A stretch of 43,725 nt of DNA from Negativicutes bacterium (lineage in GTDB: Bacteria > Bacillota_C > Negativicutes > Acidaminococcales > Acidaminococcaceae): NCBI GenBank assembly GCA_009930275.1, contig RZYP01000009.1:1-43725 (forward strand). Direction: 5' to 3'. Below, one piece after another: positions 18,851 through 26,980 of this stretch. Both the position numbers and the translations under genes were made by a program. The notes beneath the pieces are model-generated. The model saw only the letters and a program-made list of their open reading frames with translations. It did no database searches and had not been told where the DNA came from. Position 1 is the first letter of the stretch. Every line of letters begins with the position of its first letter.

Positions 18851-19180
18851 ATGATGACAGATAATGATAGTTTGATGTTACAGCTGATTCGCAAACTCTA
18901 TACAGAATTGACAGAGTACGAATTGAGCTATAAGGATTTACCCAAAGAACTTAAACCGTTTGAATCTTCAAAGCTTCGTTTTATGCGAATGGTTTACAAG
19001 AAAGCTTGTAACATTGTTCTGAAAAGAGAAGAAATTGTTGCATTGCTTTGCAAAGATGATGTTCTTGAAAGTTGCTGGATAGAACAAGAATACGCTGAAT
19101 ATAAAGGGGCATACACCTTGATTGGCGTTGCGAAGAACACAATTTGGGAGGAGAAACACAATGTCATATATCCCGCCTGA
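18851..19180 (+). CDS. Hypothetical helical protein (109 aa)
   Basis: The start is ATG 18851 (or 18854). GAGAG upstream makes a modest ribosome site. The protein is helical and rich in Lys, Glu and Leu, with LRFMRMVYKKACNIVLKREEIVALL in the middle and no recognised motif. Base composition looks slightly more AT-rich than its neighbours. Its 3' end overlaps the next gene by 20 bases, and the next ribosome site (GGGAGG) is inside it. Unknown function. Confidence 0.6.
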   Translation: MMTDNDSLMLQLIRKLYTELTEYELSYKDLPKELKPFESSKLRFMRMVYKKACNIVLKREEIVALLCKDDVLESCWIEQEYAEYKGAYTLIGVAKNTIWEEKHNVIYPA

Positions 19181-20120
19181 TGTTATCAGTCAGGCAAAAC
19201 AAGTAGACCTGTTGACCTATCTTCAATGCTTTGAGCCACAGGAGCTTGTAAGGTTTTCAGGCAACACCTACACAACGAAAACCCACGACAGTTTGAAAAT
19301 TTCTAATGGCAAATGGATGTGGTGGTCAAGAGGCATTGGCGGGAAATCCGCCCTCGATTATCTCATTAAGGTCAAGGATTACAGCTTTTTAGAAGCAGTA
19401 GAAACCATTATGGGACGCTCGTCTGTCCTGCCAACTACGGTCATATCTCAACAACAGAATGAACCAAAGAAGCTCCTGCTCCCGGATAAAAGTGCTTCCA
19501 CGGATAGAATTTATGAGTATCTTTACGGGAGAGGCGTTGATTACGCCATCATTGATAAGTGTGTGCGTGAGGGCATCATTTTTGAGAGTCTGCCGTATCA
19601 CAACATCGTGTTTATCGGCAATGATAATAACGGCGAACCCAAGTACGCCGCTTACCGTGCAACCAACAATTCGAGAATTATGGGTGACTGCACAGGCAGC
19701 GACAAACATTACTCTTTTCGGATGGCTAAAGGAAATGCAGATAGTGTGCATCTGTTTGAAAGTGCCATTGACCTGCTTTCCTATGCCACGCTGATGAAGC
19801 TCGATTGCAAAAACTATGAGAGTGAAAACCTCTTATCTCTTGCAGGAGTGTATGCCCCAAGAGATAGAATTGAGGAAAGCAAAGTCCCTGTTTCCCTCGA
19901 AGAATTCCTAAAAGAAAAACCACAAATCACAAAAATCATTCTCCATTTGGACAACGATAAAGCAGGACGACTTGCAACGAAAGCATTGCAGGCCGTCCTT
20001 TCTTCTCGTTATGAAGTCATTGATGAACCTGCCACGAGAGGTAAGGATTTCAATGACTTTCTTTGTTTTAAAATGGGGATTGAAAGAACACCAACCCGTG
20101 AAAGGAGCTATGAACGCTAA
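19161..20120 (+). CDS. DUF3991/TOPRIM domain protein (primase-like)
   Basis: I chose ATG 19161 because GGGAGGAG lies at 19146-19153; the product is 319 residues. The N-terminal half resembles a DUF3991 module (YTTKTHDSLKISNGKWMWWSRGIGGKSALDYLI). The C-terminal half is a TOPRIM-like fold with an acidic HLDNDKAG motif near residue 262, in the position of the metal-binding DxD. Such proteins resemble the primase/topoisomerase catalytic fold and are typical ICE cargo. It may prime complementary-strand synthesis after transfer. No zinc-binding cysteine cluster of full DnaG primases is seen, so autonomous primase activity is uncertain. Confidence 0.75.
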   Translation: MSYIPPDVISQAKQVDLLTYLQCFEPQELVRFSGNTYTTKTHDSLKISNGKWMWWSRGIGGKSALDYLIKVKDYSFLEAVETIMGRSSVLPTTVISQQQNEPKKLLLPDKSASTDRIYEYLYGRGVDYAIIDKCVREGIIFESLPYHNIVFIGNDNNGEPKYAAYRATNNSRIMGDCTGSDKHYSFRMAKGNADSVHLFESAIDLLSYATLMKLDCKNYESENLLSLAGVYAPRDRIEESKVPVSLEEFLKEKPQITKIILHLDNDKAGRLATKALQAVLSSRYEVIDEPATRGKDFNDFLCFKMGIERTPTRERSYER

Positions 20121-20869
20121 TGAATATTGCAATTTATCAGATAAATATGGAGCGTGATACGAACCGTATTGCCTTTATGTCCTTTGAAAATCTTGAGCGT
20201 TTTCAGCACAGTCCTAATGTAGACTGCAAGATTTACGACAAGGTTTTTGAGGGCGACATCGACTGTAATAACCTCGAAAGCATCTACCGAAAATTTAACC
20301 TTGACCACCCTGCGGATTATGTCGGTAGGTCACTTTCTGTGTCCGATGTGGTAGAAGTTAAGAATGGCGACAGCGTTGAACCCGGCTTCTACTTCTGCGA
20401 TGACTTTGGTTTCAAAGAGGTTGCGTTTGACAAAACACTTTGTCCGGAAACCGAAAGAAAACCAATTACAGATAAGATTTCCGTGCTGCTTATTCAGCCA
20501 GACAAACGCCCAAAGCTTGTTGAAATCGGTTCATCTCTTGAAGAAATGCAGGCAGTAGTCGGTGGTGACATTGAGGAATATATGCCCTTTGAGGATGATG
20601 CAGCAATCATCTGCAACGAGGAAGGCAAGATGACCGGACTACCACTTAACCGTGCTATTTATGACGGTCAGACCCACGAGATGCTCGACATCGTAGCCGG
20701 AGATTTCTTTATCGCATATGCACCGATTGAGAGCGAAAAGTTTCTCAGTCTTCCCAAAGAAATGGCGGATAAATACGCCAAAATGTTTAAGAACCCAGAA
20801 CGCTTTTTCAGAACTGACGATGGTATAAAAGCCATTCCGGTAAGTCCAACTAAGGACAAAGAACGCTAA
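20120..20869 (+). CDS. YodL/DUF3846 domain protein
   Basis: The start overlaps the previous stop by one base. Of 249 residues, the N-terminal half (MNIAIYQINMERDTNRIAFM, VDCKIYDKVFEGDIDC, LDHPADYVGRSLSVSDVV) matches the YodL-like pattern. The C-terminal half (KISVLLIQPDKRPKLVEIG, GDIEEYMPFEDDAAIICNEEGK, GLPLNRAIYD) matches DUF3846 as I remember it. Both are of unknown biochemical function and usually occur together in these elements. It is the last gene before the hairpin region and may be a regulator or host-interaction factor. Confidence 0.75.
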   Translation: MNIAIYQINMERDTNRIAFMSFENLERFQHSPNVDCKIYDKVFEGDIDCNNLESIYRKFNLDHPADYVGRSLSVSDVVEVKNGDSVEPGFYFCDDFGFKEVAFDKTLCPETERKPITDKISVLLIQPDKRPKLVEIGSSLEEMQAVVGGDIEEYMPFEDDAAIICNEEGKMTGLPLNRAIYDGQTHEMLDIVAGDFFIAYAPIESEKFLSLPKEMADKYAKMFKNPERFFRTDDGIKAIPVSPTKDKER

Positions 20870-20882
20870 CCATTCTGCGGAA

Positions 20883-20979
20883 TCAGGGGCAGCCTGAAAG
20901 GTCTGCGTTATCTTAACGAGCATACTGTTTATGGACAGGTTTGTCCAAAACAGTTAATCTCGTCAAGGCTGCGCCCTGA
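20883..20979. other. Long nested hairpin, candidate origin of transfer (oriT)
   Basis: Four nested arms pair. TCAGGGGCAGCCT (20883-20895) pairs with AGGCTGCGCCCTGA (20966-20979) with one bulge. ACGAG (20916-20920) pairs with CTCGT (20959-20963). ACTGTTT (20924-20930) pairs with AAACAGT (20948-20954). The tip TGGACA (20932-20937) pairs with TGTCCA (20942-20947) around GGTT. It lies in the only substantial gap (139 bp) next to the mobC/relaxase genes, where oriT is expected. It has no T tract, so a simple terminator is unlikely. The nic site cannot be named from sequence alone. Confidence 0.6.
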
Positions 20980-21007
20980 TACCTGCTGACAAAGAAAGGA
21001 GTTCGCT

Positions 21008-21148
21008 ATGCACGAACTTGTATTTTTCATTATAGGTTGTATGCTCGGCTGCATCGGCGGTGTTGTGCTGATGAGCCTATTGCAGATAGGTCGTATGTAC
21101 GACAATAATTTTCAAGGAAAGGATGATAAAGATGAAACGAACCATTGA
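21008..21148 (+). CDS. Small membrane protein, DUF3789-like (46 aa)
   Basis: ATG 21008 follows AAAGGAG at 20995-21001. The peptide MHELVFFIIGCMLGCIGGVVLM forms one glycine/cysteine-rich transmembrane helix, followed by a short polar tail. This resembles the small DUF3789 proteins that precede mobC in similar elements. It overlaps the mobC start. The role is unknown; it may sit with the coupling complex at the membrane. Confidence 0.6.
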   Translation: MHELVFFIIGCMLGCIGGVVLMSLLQIGRMYDNNFQGKDDKDETNH

Positions 21149-21470
21149 AAAGCACTTTTTGTTTAGCCGAGATGAAACTCAAGATTTGCAGAAGAAATCT
21201 AAAAGAGCTTGTCTTTCAGAAGCAGCCCTTATTCGTTTTCTGCTTCGTGGTTATGAACCGAAAGAAAAGCCGGACGAAAGATTTTACGATGCAATGCGTG
21301 AGCTTTCCGCTATCGGTAACAACATTCATCAGCTCTCTGCCAAAGCAAACAGTTTAAACTTCATTGACGCTCCGATGATTGCAAAGGAAGCGGAACGCTG
21401 GCACAAGTTTCAGGCTGATATTGAACGAGAGTTTCTCCGTCCGGGTAAGAGCGAACTCAAATGGCAGTAA
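21132..21470 (+). CDS. mobC: MobC-family relaxosome accessory protein
   Basis: I chose ATG 21132, about ten bases after AAGGAAAGG; an in-frame ATG at 21123 is too close to that site. The product is 112 residues. Its features are RxxEKHFLFSRDE, SKRACLSEAALIRFLLRGYEP (ribbon-helix-helix-like region), MRELSAIGNNIHQLSAKAN, and a final helix. MobC proteins bind oriT and help the relaxase melt the nic region. It overlaps the relaxase start by ten bases, so the two are co-translated. Its position directly after the hairpin supports the oriT assignment. Confidence 0.85.
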   Translation: MKRTIEKHFLFSRDETQDLQKKSKRACLSEAALIRFLLRGYEPKEKPDERFYDAMRELSAIGNNIHQLSAKANSLNFIDAPMIAKEAERWHKFQADIEREFLRPGKSELKWQ

Positions 21471-22840
21471 CAAAGCTGTGGGCTATCCACGGCAGACTAA
21501 AAGATGTTATTGATTATGCGATGAACCCGGAGAAAGTAACCAAGTCCAAATCAAAATATTCCGATGCAGATTATCAAGCTCTCAAAGATGTTCTTGCCTA
21601 TGCAAAGGACGAAGAAAAAACCGAGAAAGAGTTTTTCTGCGAGGGCATCAACTGCAACTCTTCAACAGCCCGTGAGCAGTTTGTAACTGTCAAATCTTCC
21701 TTTGGGAAAGAAAACGGTGTTCAGGCTTATCACGGTTATCTCAGTTTTAAGGAACAGGACATCACACCGGAGCTTGCACAGAAAATCGGAATGGAGTTTG
21801 CTCAGCGTGTTTGGGGAAAGCGTTTTCAAATTGTTGTCACTACGCACTTGAACACACAGCATCTCCATTGCCACTTCGTAATCAATTCTGTTTCTTTTGT
21901 CGATGGCAAAAAGCTTCAGGAGAATGAAAAGAACTGGTTTAAGTTCAGACACGATGCGGATGCACTTTGTGAAAAGTACAAGCTTTATTACAATCCTGAA
22001 CCTGAGCTTGGAACCTCTCCACGGTATCTCACAAAGAAAGACCAAGCCGGAATGCCGACGAGGTATAACAGAGCGAGAGCTGCGCTTGAAGAAGCAATCT
22101 CACAATGCAGAAACTCTGAGGAACTTCGACTTGCTTTGAAAGACTTGGGGTACAAATCAAACTTCTCTCCCGACAGAAAGTATTGGACAATTACTCCGGT
22201 GACGGATGACAAACCGATACGCACTTACAGACTCGGCGAGGAATATTCGACAGATAAAATCAAAGAACGTTTGCTTGCCAATCGTGATACCCTACGGCTC
22301 GGAAGCTTTCAAAAGACTTCATATAAGCCAAGGCAGTATAACCTGCCGACAAGAGAGAACAAAATCAAAAAGGTCGGTGGTCTGTATGGCTTGTATCTTC
22401 ATTACTGTTACAGGCTCGGCTATCTGCCGAAGATGAAACCACCAAACCTTGCCCGCATCCATTATATCTTCAAGGATGACCTGATGAAGATAGATAAACT
22501 CACAGCACAGGTCACGCTGCTCGGTCAAAACCACATTGGTACAGACCAGCAGCTTTTTTCGTATAAAAGCAAAATCGAAGAAGAAATCAAAGTCCTCACT
22601 GCCGACAGAACACACCTCCGAAACGAAGAACGAAAAGTGAATAAGACAGATGATGAGCTGTCCGGCATTAAGACAAAGATTTCGACAATTTCCGACAGGC
22701 TTAAAATCTTGAGGAACGAAGTCAAGCTCTGTGATGAGATTGCCGAGAGGTCAGGTGTTGTAAAACAAAATCTTGAAGTGGCTCTTACAGATGAAGCAAA
22801 GCAGAAATCAAAATATCAAAGAAGGGAAAAACAACTATGA
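21461..22840 (+). CDS. mobA: MobP-type relaxase (MobA/VirD2-like)
   Basis: The product is 459 residues. An N-terminal relaxase motif (AIHGRLKDVIDYAMNPEK) carries a candidate catalytic Tyr in DYAMNP. YHGYLSFK follows, then the metal-binding histidine motif HLNTQHLHCHFVIN (His129, His134, His136 and His138). The C-terminal third is a lysine/glutamate-rich coiled coil (KIEEEIKVLTADRTHLRNEERKV). It should nick one strand at oriT and stay bound to the 5' end for transfer. It overlaps mobC upstream and PcfB downstream (ATGA overlap). No helicase domain is fused, which fits a separate helicase gene. Confidence 0.92.
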   Translation: MAVTKLWAIHGRLKDVIDYAMNPEKVTKSKSKYSDADYQALKDVLAYAKDEEKTEKEFFCEGINCNSSTAREQFVTVKSSFGKENGVQAYHGYLSFKEQDITPELAQKIGMEFAQRVWGKRFQIVVTTHLNTQHLHCHFVINSVSFVDGKKLQENEKNWFKFRHDADALCEKYKLYYNPEPELGTSPRYLTKKDQAGMPTRYNRARAALEEAISQCRNSEELRLALKDLGYKSNFSPDRKYWTITPVTDDKPIRTYRLGEEYSTDKIKERLLANRDTLRLGSFQKTSYKPRQYNLPTRENKIKKVGGLYGLYLHYCYRLGYLPKMKPPNLARIHYIFKDDLMKIDKLTAQVTLLGQNHIGTDQQLFSYKSKIEEEIKVLTADRTHLRNEERKVNKTDDELSGIKTKISTISDRLKILRNEVKLCDEIAERSGVVKQNLEVALTDEAKQKSKYQRREKQL

Positions 22841-23640
22841 ACAATGGCGGTGACGCAGCAGAACAGGTCGTCAGGCTCAGCCTTGAAGGATTTGAGGTAG
22901 CTGCAAAACTCACGGGTTCGGCGGCAAAGAATATTGCCATTCTTCTTGCTTCAACTTTGAAACAGGAAATCAACCAAACCCACAAGACCAAAGGCAAGGC
23001 TCGTCTTTCAAATATGATTAAGTCGGGCAAACCTCTTACAGTCTTTGCAATTCAAAACAAGGATGTTCAGAAGTTTGCAGAGCAAGCCAAGCGATACGGT
23101 GTTCTTTACTGTGTGCTGAGGGACAAGTCCAACAGTGACCCCAATGCCACAGTAGATATTATCTCAAGAACTGAGGACGCTTCTAAAATTCAGCGTATCT
23201 CTGAACGCTTTGAACTCGGTAAGGTTGATAAGGCTTCTATCGTAACCAATGTTGAGAAAGAGAAATCCGACAGACAGGAAGTAGAGATTGAACAGCCAAC
23301 CAAAACCCGTGGCGAAAAAGCTTTTGAGGAGGCAATGGATAAGCCCACGCAGAAAGAAGGTCAGTCACACGAAAACCCCACAGCCGCAAGGACAGAAAAA
23401 AACCCTCTGTCCGAGCGAAACTCAACCGCTTCGGCAACTCGCACTGATGAGGGTGTTGCAAAAGAGCCGACAAAGAAGTCTTCGGTGAAAGAAAAACTTG
23501 AACGCTTCCAGTCACAGGCACGAAAGCAAAAAGAAACAGAGCGAACCGAACCTACTCGTTCTCAGGAAAAACCGAAAACCCCCGAACCGAACAGACAGAC
23601 GGTTCACACTCAGCCGAAAAGAAAAAATAAAGAGAGGTAA
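22837..23640 (+). CDS. pcfB: PcfB/DUF3801-family relaxosome-coupling accessory protein
   Basis: The first 150 residues match the PcfB pattern: EQVVRLSLEGFEVAAKLTGSAAKNIA, LLASTLKQ, KGKARLSNMIKSGKPLTVFAI, FAEQAKRYGVLYCVLRDK. The last 110 residues are a disordered, charged tail rich in Lys, Glu, Thr and Pro. In pCF10, PcfB binds the relaxase and the coupling protein; by analogy this one links MobA to the VirD4-like protein at 24.7 kb. The start overlaps the relaxase stop. Confidence 0.85.
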   Translation: MNNGGDAAEQVVRLSLEGFEVAAKLTGSAAKNIAILLASTLKQEINQTHKTKGKARLSNMIKSGKPLTVFAIQNKDVQKFAEQAKRYGVLYCVLRDKSNSDPNATVDIISRTEDASKIQRISERFELGKVDKASIVTNVEKEKSDRQEVEIEQPTKTRGEKAFEEAMDKPTQKEGQSHENPTAARTEKNPLSERNSTASATRTDEGVAKEPTKKSSVKEKLERFQSQARKQKETERTEPTRSQEKPKTPEPNRQTVHTQPKRKNKER

Positions 23641-23645
23641 TCACA

Positions 23646-24530
23646 ATGACAAATGATTTTAAGGCTTCCAAAGGAGGCTACAACAAACCGCAGTTCACTC
23701 CCGAACAGTGGGCTGAAAAGAAACAGGCAGAGAAAGACGCTGTGTATAAGCTGATTGATGATACTGCCGTGGAAGTCACTTCTTCCCCGGATAAGTTCAA
23801 GGCTTTTCTTGATACGCAAGCACGAATGGACAGATACTCTGCCGCAAATGCTCTGCTTATCTACAAGCAAATTCCCGAAGCCACTCAGCTCAAAGATTTT
23901 GACGATTGGACTAAAGAGGGTGTGAAAATCAACAAGGGTTCAAAGAGCATTTCCATTCTTGAACCCGTTGAGTACACCAAGAAGGATGGCACTCCCGGTG
24001 TGTCCTACAATGTCAAAAAGGTCTTTGATGTCAGTCAGACCAACGGCAAGCGAATTCCTGCTCCTACTCTCAACCGTGACCCGCAGAAGCTCGTGCCGAT
24101 GATGCTTGATTCTGCTCCTGTTGCGATTGAAACGGTGGATGAACTCCCGTATGACAATATGGGTGCTCTCTACGACAATGACAGTCAGGCAATCCTTGTA
24201 AAGCGTGGCATTGGCGACAGCGTTGCTATCTGCCAGTGCGTTGCACAGGAACTCGGCCACGCACAGCTTGCTGTAAATTCCGAAGCATACAGCCGTAAGG
24301 ACTGCGGCTTCGATGCGGTTTGCGTTGGCTATATGCTTTGCAAGAAGTACGGCGTGGACACTCAGAACTTCAACATTGCGAACCTCGATAGTTTCAAGAA
24401 CAAAGAGCCGAAAGCAATTCGTGCTGAGCTTACCAAGGTTCGTGGTGCGATGAATGAAATCCACTCTCGTGTATCTGATGAAATGTACCGCAAGTCACAG
24501 GAAAAATCCAAAGACCGTGGTGCAAGATAA
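23646..24530 (+). CDS. ArdC-like ssDNA-binding / zincin-fold protein (antirestriction type)
   Basis: The product is 294 residues. The N-terminal part (about 45-130: FLDTQARMDRYSAANALLIYKQ, LKDFDDWTKEGVKINKGSKSISIL) matches the ArdC N-terminal ssDNA-binding pattern. The C-terminal part has AQELGHAQLA at 200-209, in the place of a metalloprotease HExxH helix but with Gln201 where His is expected (QELGH). A single Glu and the second His remain, so zinc-peptidase activity is doubtful. ArdC proteins protect incoming ssDNA from restriction in conjugation. The gene sits between PcfB and the coupling protein. Confidence 0.75.
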   Translation: MTNDFKASKGGYNKPQFTPEQWAEKKQAEKDAVYKLIDDTAVEVTSSPDKFKAFLDTQARMDRYSAANALLIYKQIPEATQLKDFDDWTKEGVKINKGSKSISILEPVEYTKKDGTPGVSYNVKKVFDVSQTNGKRIPAPTLNRDPQKLVPMMLDSAPVAIETVDELPYDNMGALYDNDSQAILVKRGIGDSVAICQCVAQELGHAQLAVNSEAYSRKDCGFDAVCVGYMLCKKYGVDTQNFNIANLDSFKNKEPKAIRAELTKVRGAMNEIHSRVSDEMYRKSQEKSKDRGAR

Positions 24531-24543
24531 GGAATGGTGAAAT

Positions 24544-24756
24544 ATGAAGGAAGAACAATTCTTTGTTGCTCTTGATGACTACGAACACGGTGTTGTTATC
24601 CGTTCTTTGAACGATGAACGCAACGACCTGAAAGAAGAAGGTCGCTCTACCGATGCCGTTGATGACCTTATTATAAAAATCGGTCACGCCCCAAAGAAAA
24701 AGTTCAAGGTCATCGAAAAAACTGAACAGAAAGTCCGTCGTGACGATGCGAGATAA
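24544..24756 (+). CDS. Small charged protein (70 aa), unknown
   Basis: ATG 24544 follows GGAATGGTG (weak ribosome site). The sequence is short and strongly charged (FVALDDYEHGVVIRSLNDERNDLKEEGRSTDAVDDLIIKI, then KKKFKVIEKTEQKVRRDDAR). The tail overlaps the coupling-protein start. No family is recognised with confidence. It may be an assembly partner of VirD4. Confidence 0.6.
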   Translation: MKEEQFFVALDDYEHGVVIRSLNDERNDLKEEGRSTDAVDDLIIKIGHAPKKKFKVIEKTEQKVRRDDAR

Positions 24757-26521
24757 CGACAGGAAAGCAAATATCATTCTTGCCGTTCTCGGTATCATTC
24801 CTGTTGTGTGGTTCAGCCTTCTGATTGCCCCATCCGTAAAAGGTGGGTTGCCTGAGATTGTGTCATCAGCGGTGACACTTTTTAATAACCCGTTTCATAT
24901 AGAGCTTTGCGAGGACAGCGTAAAAACTGTCCTCGTTTTGCTTTTAGCCTACGGAATGGGTATCGGGATTTGGCTTTCAACGCAGAAGAATTACAGACGA
25001 CGAGAAGAACACGGCTCTGCTAAATGGGGCAATGCCGGAGCCGTAAACAAAAAGTATCATCAAAGTCCGGCAAGCAATAACAAGCTGATGACGCAGAATG
25101 TCAGCATCGGATTGAACGCAAAGAAACACAGACGAAATCTCAACACACTCGTTTGCGGTGGTTCAGGTGCAGGTAAAACTCGATTTTACTGTAAGCCGAA
25201 CTTGATGCAGGCAAACACATCTTTCGTAATCCTTGACCCGAAAGGCGAAATTCTCCGAGATACCGGAGGGCTGCTTGAAAAGAAAGGTTATGAGGTTCGT
25301 GTGCTTGACTTAATCTCTATGGAACTGAGCCATTGTTATAACCCTTTTGTCTATCTGAAAAGCGACAACGACATTCAGCGTTTGGTTACAAACCTTTTTA
25401 AGAGTACCACACCGAAGGGTTCACAGAGCAACGACCCGTTTTGGGATACCTCGGCTTCAATGCTCTTGTCAGCTCTCATCTATTATCTCCACTACGAAGC
25501 ACCGCCGGAGGAACAGAACTTCCCAATGGTTATGGAAATGCTTCGCTATGCGGCGATAGAAAACGAAGAAGAACCTGAGCCTACTGCTCTTGATTATCTC
25601 TTTATGGAGCTGCAAGCCGACCATCCCGACCACATTGCAAACAAGTATTACAAGAGCTACCACGCAGGCAGTGCAAAAACTTTGAAATCCATTCAGATTA
25701 CGCTTGCGGCAAGACTTGAAAAGTTCAATCTTGAAAGCCTTGCTTCTTTGACTTCAACGGACGAGCTTGATTTGCCGTCCCTCGGAGATAAGAAAGTAGC
25801 TTTGTTTGCACTAATCCCGGATAACGACACGAGCTTTAACTTCCTTGTGTCGATTTTATATACCCAGCTTTTTCAGCAGCTATTCTATTCAGCCGACCAC
25901 ATTCACGGCGGCTGTTTGCCTGTGCCTGTTCATTTCCTAATGGACGAGTTCGCCAATGTTTCGCTCCCCGATGACTTCGATAAGATTTTATCGGTTATGC
26001 GTTCCCGTGGTGTAAGCGTATCTATCATCTTGCAGAACTTGGCACAGCTCAAAGCTCTGTTTGAAAAGCAATGGGAAAGTATCGTGGGCAACTGCGATGA
26101 ATTCCTATACTTGGGTGGCAATGAGCAATCCACCCATAAATATGTTTCCGAGTTGTTGGGCAAAGAAACGATTGATACCAATACCTTTGGTAAGTCAACC
26201 GGACGAAGCGGAAACTATTCCACCAACTATCAAATCAGCGGTCGAGAGCTGCTCACTCCCGATGAAGTGCGAATGCTTGATAATCAGTATGCTATCCTGT
26301 TCATCCGTGGCGAACGCCCGGTAATGGATTTCAAGTACGACATCTTAAAGCATCCGAATGTAGCACTTACTGCTGATGGAAAAGCCGAGCCGTATCAGCA
26401 CGGCGAAGTCACAGCCTCTGTTGCTGTCGTTGACTATTTGGATATTAACCCGAAAGAGATTGACGATGACTACGGAGAAACAACTTACGAACTTCTGTCC
26501 GATGAGGACTTTGAAGTATAA
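24746..26521 (+). CDS. virD4: VirD4/TraG-type coupling protein ATPase
   Basis: ATG 24746 is taken; an in-frame GTG at 24740 is also possible. About 591 residues. Two N-terminal membrane helices (IILAVLGIIPVVWFSLLIAP and VKTVLVLLLAYGMGIGIWL) precede the cytoplasmic P-loop domain. Walker A is GGSGAGKTR near 138-146, followed by FVILDPKGEILRD. The Walker B-like region is HFLMDEFANVSLPDDFDKIL, followed by MRSRGVSVSIILQNLAQLKALF. These are the standard VirD4/TraG motifs. It receives the relaxase-DNA complex, with PcfB help, and drives it into the channel. Confidence 0.93.
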   Translation: MRDNDRKANIILAVLGIIPVVWFSLLIAPSVKGGLPEIVSSAVTLFNNPFHIELCEDSVKTVLVLLLAYGMGIGIWLSTQKNYRRREEHGSAKWGNAGAVNKKYHQSPASNNKLMTQNVSIGLNAKKHRRNLNTLVCGGSGAGKTRFYCKPNLMQANTSFVILDPKGEILRDTGGLLEKKGYEVRVLDLISMELSHCYNPFVYLKSDNDIQRLVTNLFKSTTPKGSQSNDPFWDTSASMLLSALIYYLHYEAPPEEQNFPMVMEMLRYAAIENEEEPEPTALDYLFMELQADHPDHIANKYYKSYHAGSAKTLKSIQITLAARLEKFNLESLASLTSTDELDLPSLGDKKVALFALIPDNDTSFNFLVSILYTQLFQQLFYSADHIHGGCLPVPVHFLMDEFANVSLPDDFDKILSVMRSRGVSVSIILQNLAQLKALFEKQWESIVGNCDEFLYLGGNEQSTHKYVSELLGKETIDTNTFGKSTGRSGNYSTNYQISGRELLTPDEVRMLDNQYAILFIRGERPVMDFKYDILKHPNVALTADGKAEPYQHGEVTASVAVVDYLDINPKEIDDDYGETTYELLSDEDFEV

Positions 26522-26546
26522 CAATTATTTTATGGAGGAAAACAAT

Positions 26547-26906
26547 ATGAACTTCTTTAAGAAAAACGCTAACAAGGAAACTACTAAACTCCCTATGAAC
26601 GGTAAGGTCAAGAAAGGCTTTCGGGCTTACTGCTCCATCGTTGCTGCAACAACTTTGATTATGGGTATGTCCGTTACAGCTTTTGCAGCCGGCAGTGACC
26701 CGATTACCGTTGTCAACAATCTTTCCGATTTCATCTTCGGTCTTATCCGTGCAATCGGTATGATTTTGCTCGGCTTCGGTATCGTACAGGTCGGTCTTTC
26801 CCTCAAATCCCACGACCCTTCTCAGCGAGCTAACGGCTTCCTTACTCTTGCTGGTGGTGTCATCATCACATTTGCAAAAGAAATCCTTACCCTCATCACA
26901 GGCTGA
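26547..26906 (+). CDS. VirB2/TrbC-like small two-helix membrane protein (pilin candidate)
   Basis: I chose ATG 26547 behind TGGAGG; the longer reading frame upstream is a shadow of the VirD4 gene. The product is 119 residues. A signal-like segment (AYCSIVAATTLIMGMSVTAFAAG) is followed by two hydrophobic helices (FIFGLIRAIGMILLGFGIVQVGLS and NGFLTLAGGVIITFAKEIL) separated by a polar loop. This layout is that of VirB2/TrbC pilins, and also of the Maff2-type proteins at this position in Clostridia ICEs. The following hairpin could raise its expression relative to the downstream genes. Confidence 0.75.
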   Translation: MNFFKKNANKETTKLPMNGKVKKGFRAYCSIVAATTLIMGMSVTAFAAGSDPITVVNNLSDFIFGLIRAIGMILLGFGIVQVGLSLKSHDPSQRANGFLTLAGGVIITFAKEILTLITG

Positions 26907-26924
26907 TTTTTGGAGAGAAACAAT

Positions 26925-26962
26925 GGGCGTACCTGCGTAAAAACGGGTACGCCCTTATTCTT
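26925..26962 (+). terminator. Intra-operon hairpin after the pilin-like gene
   Basis: GGGCGTACC (26925-26933) pairs perfectly with GGTACGCCC (26946-26954), followed by TTATTCTT. It may act as a partial terminator or an mRNA 3' stabiliser between a pilin-like and a channel gene that both need high but unequal expression. Confidence 0.65.
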
Positions 26963-26980
26963 AAACAGGAGGTGCAAACT

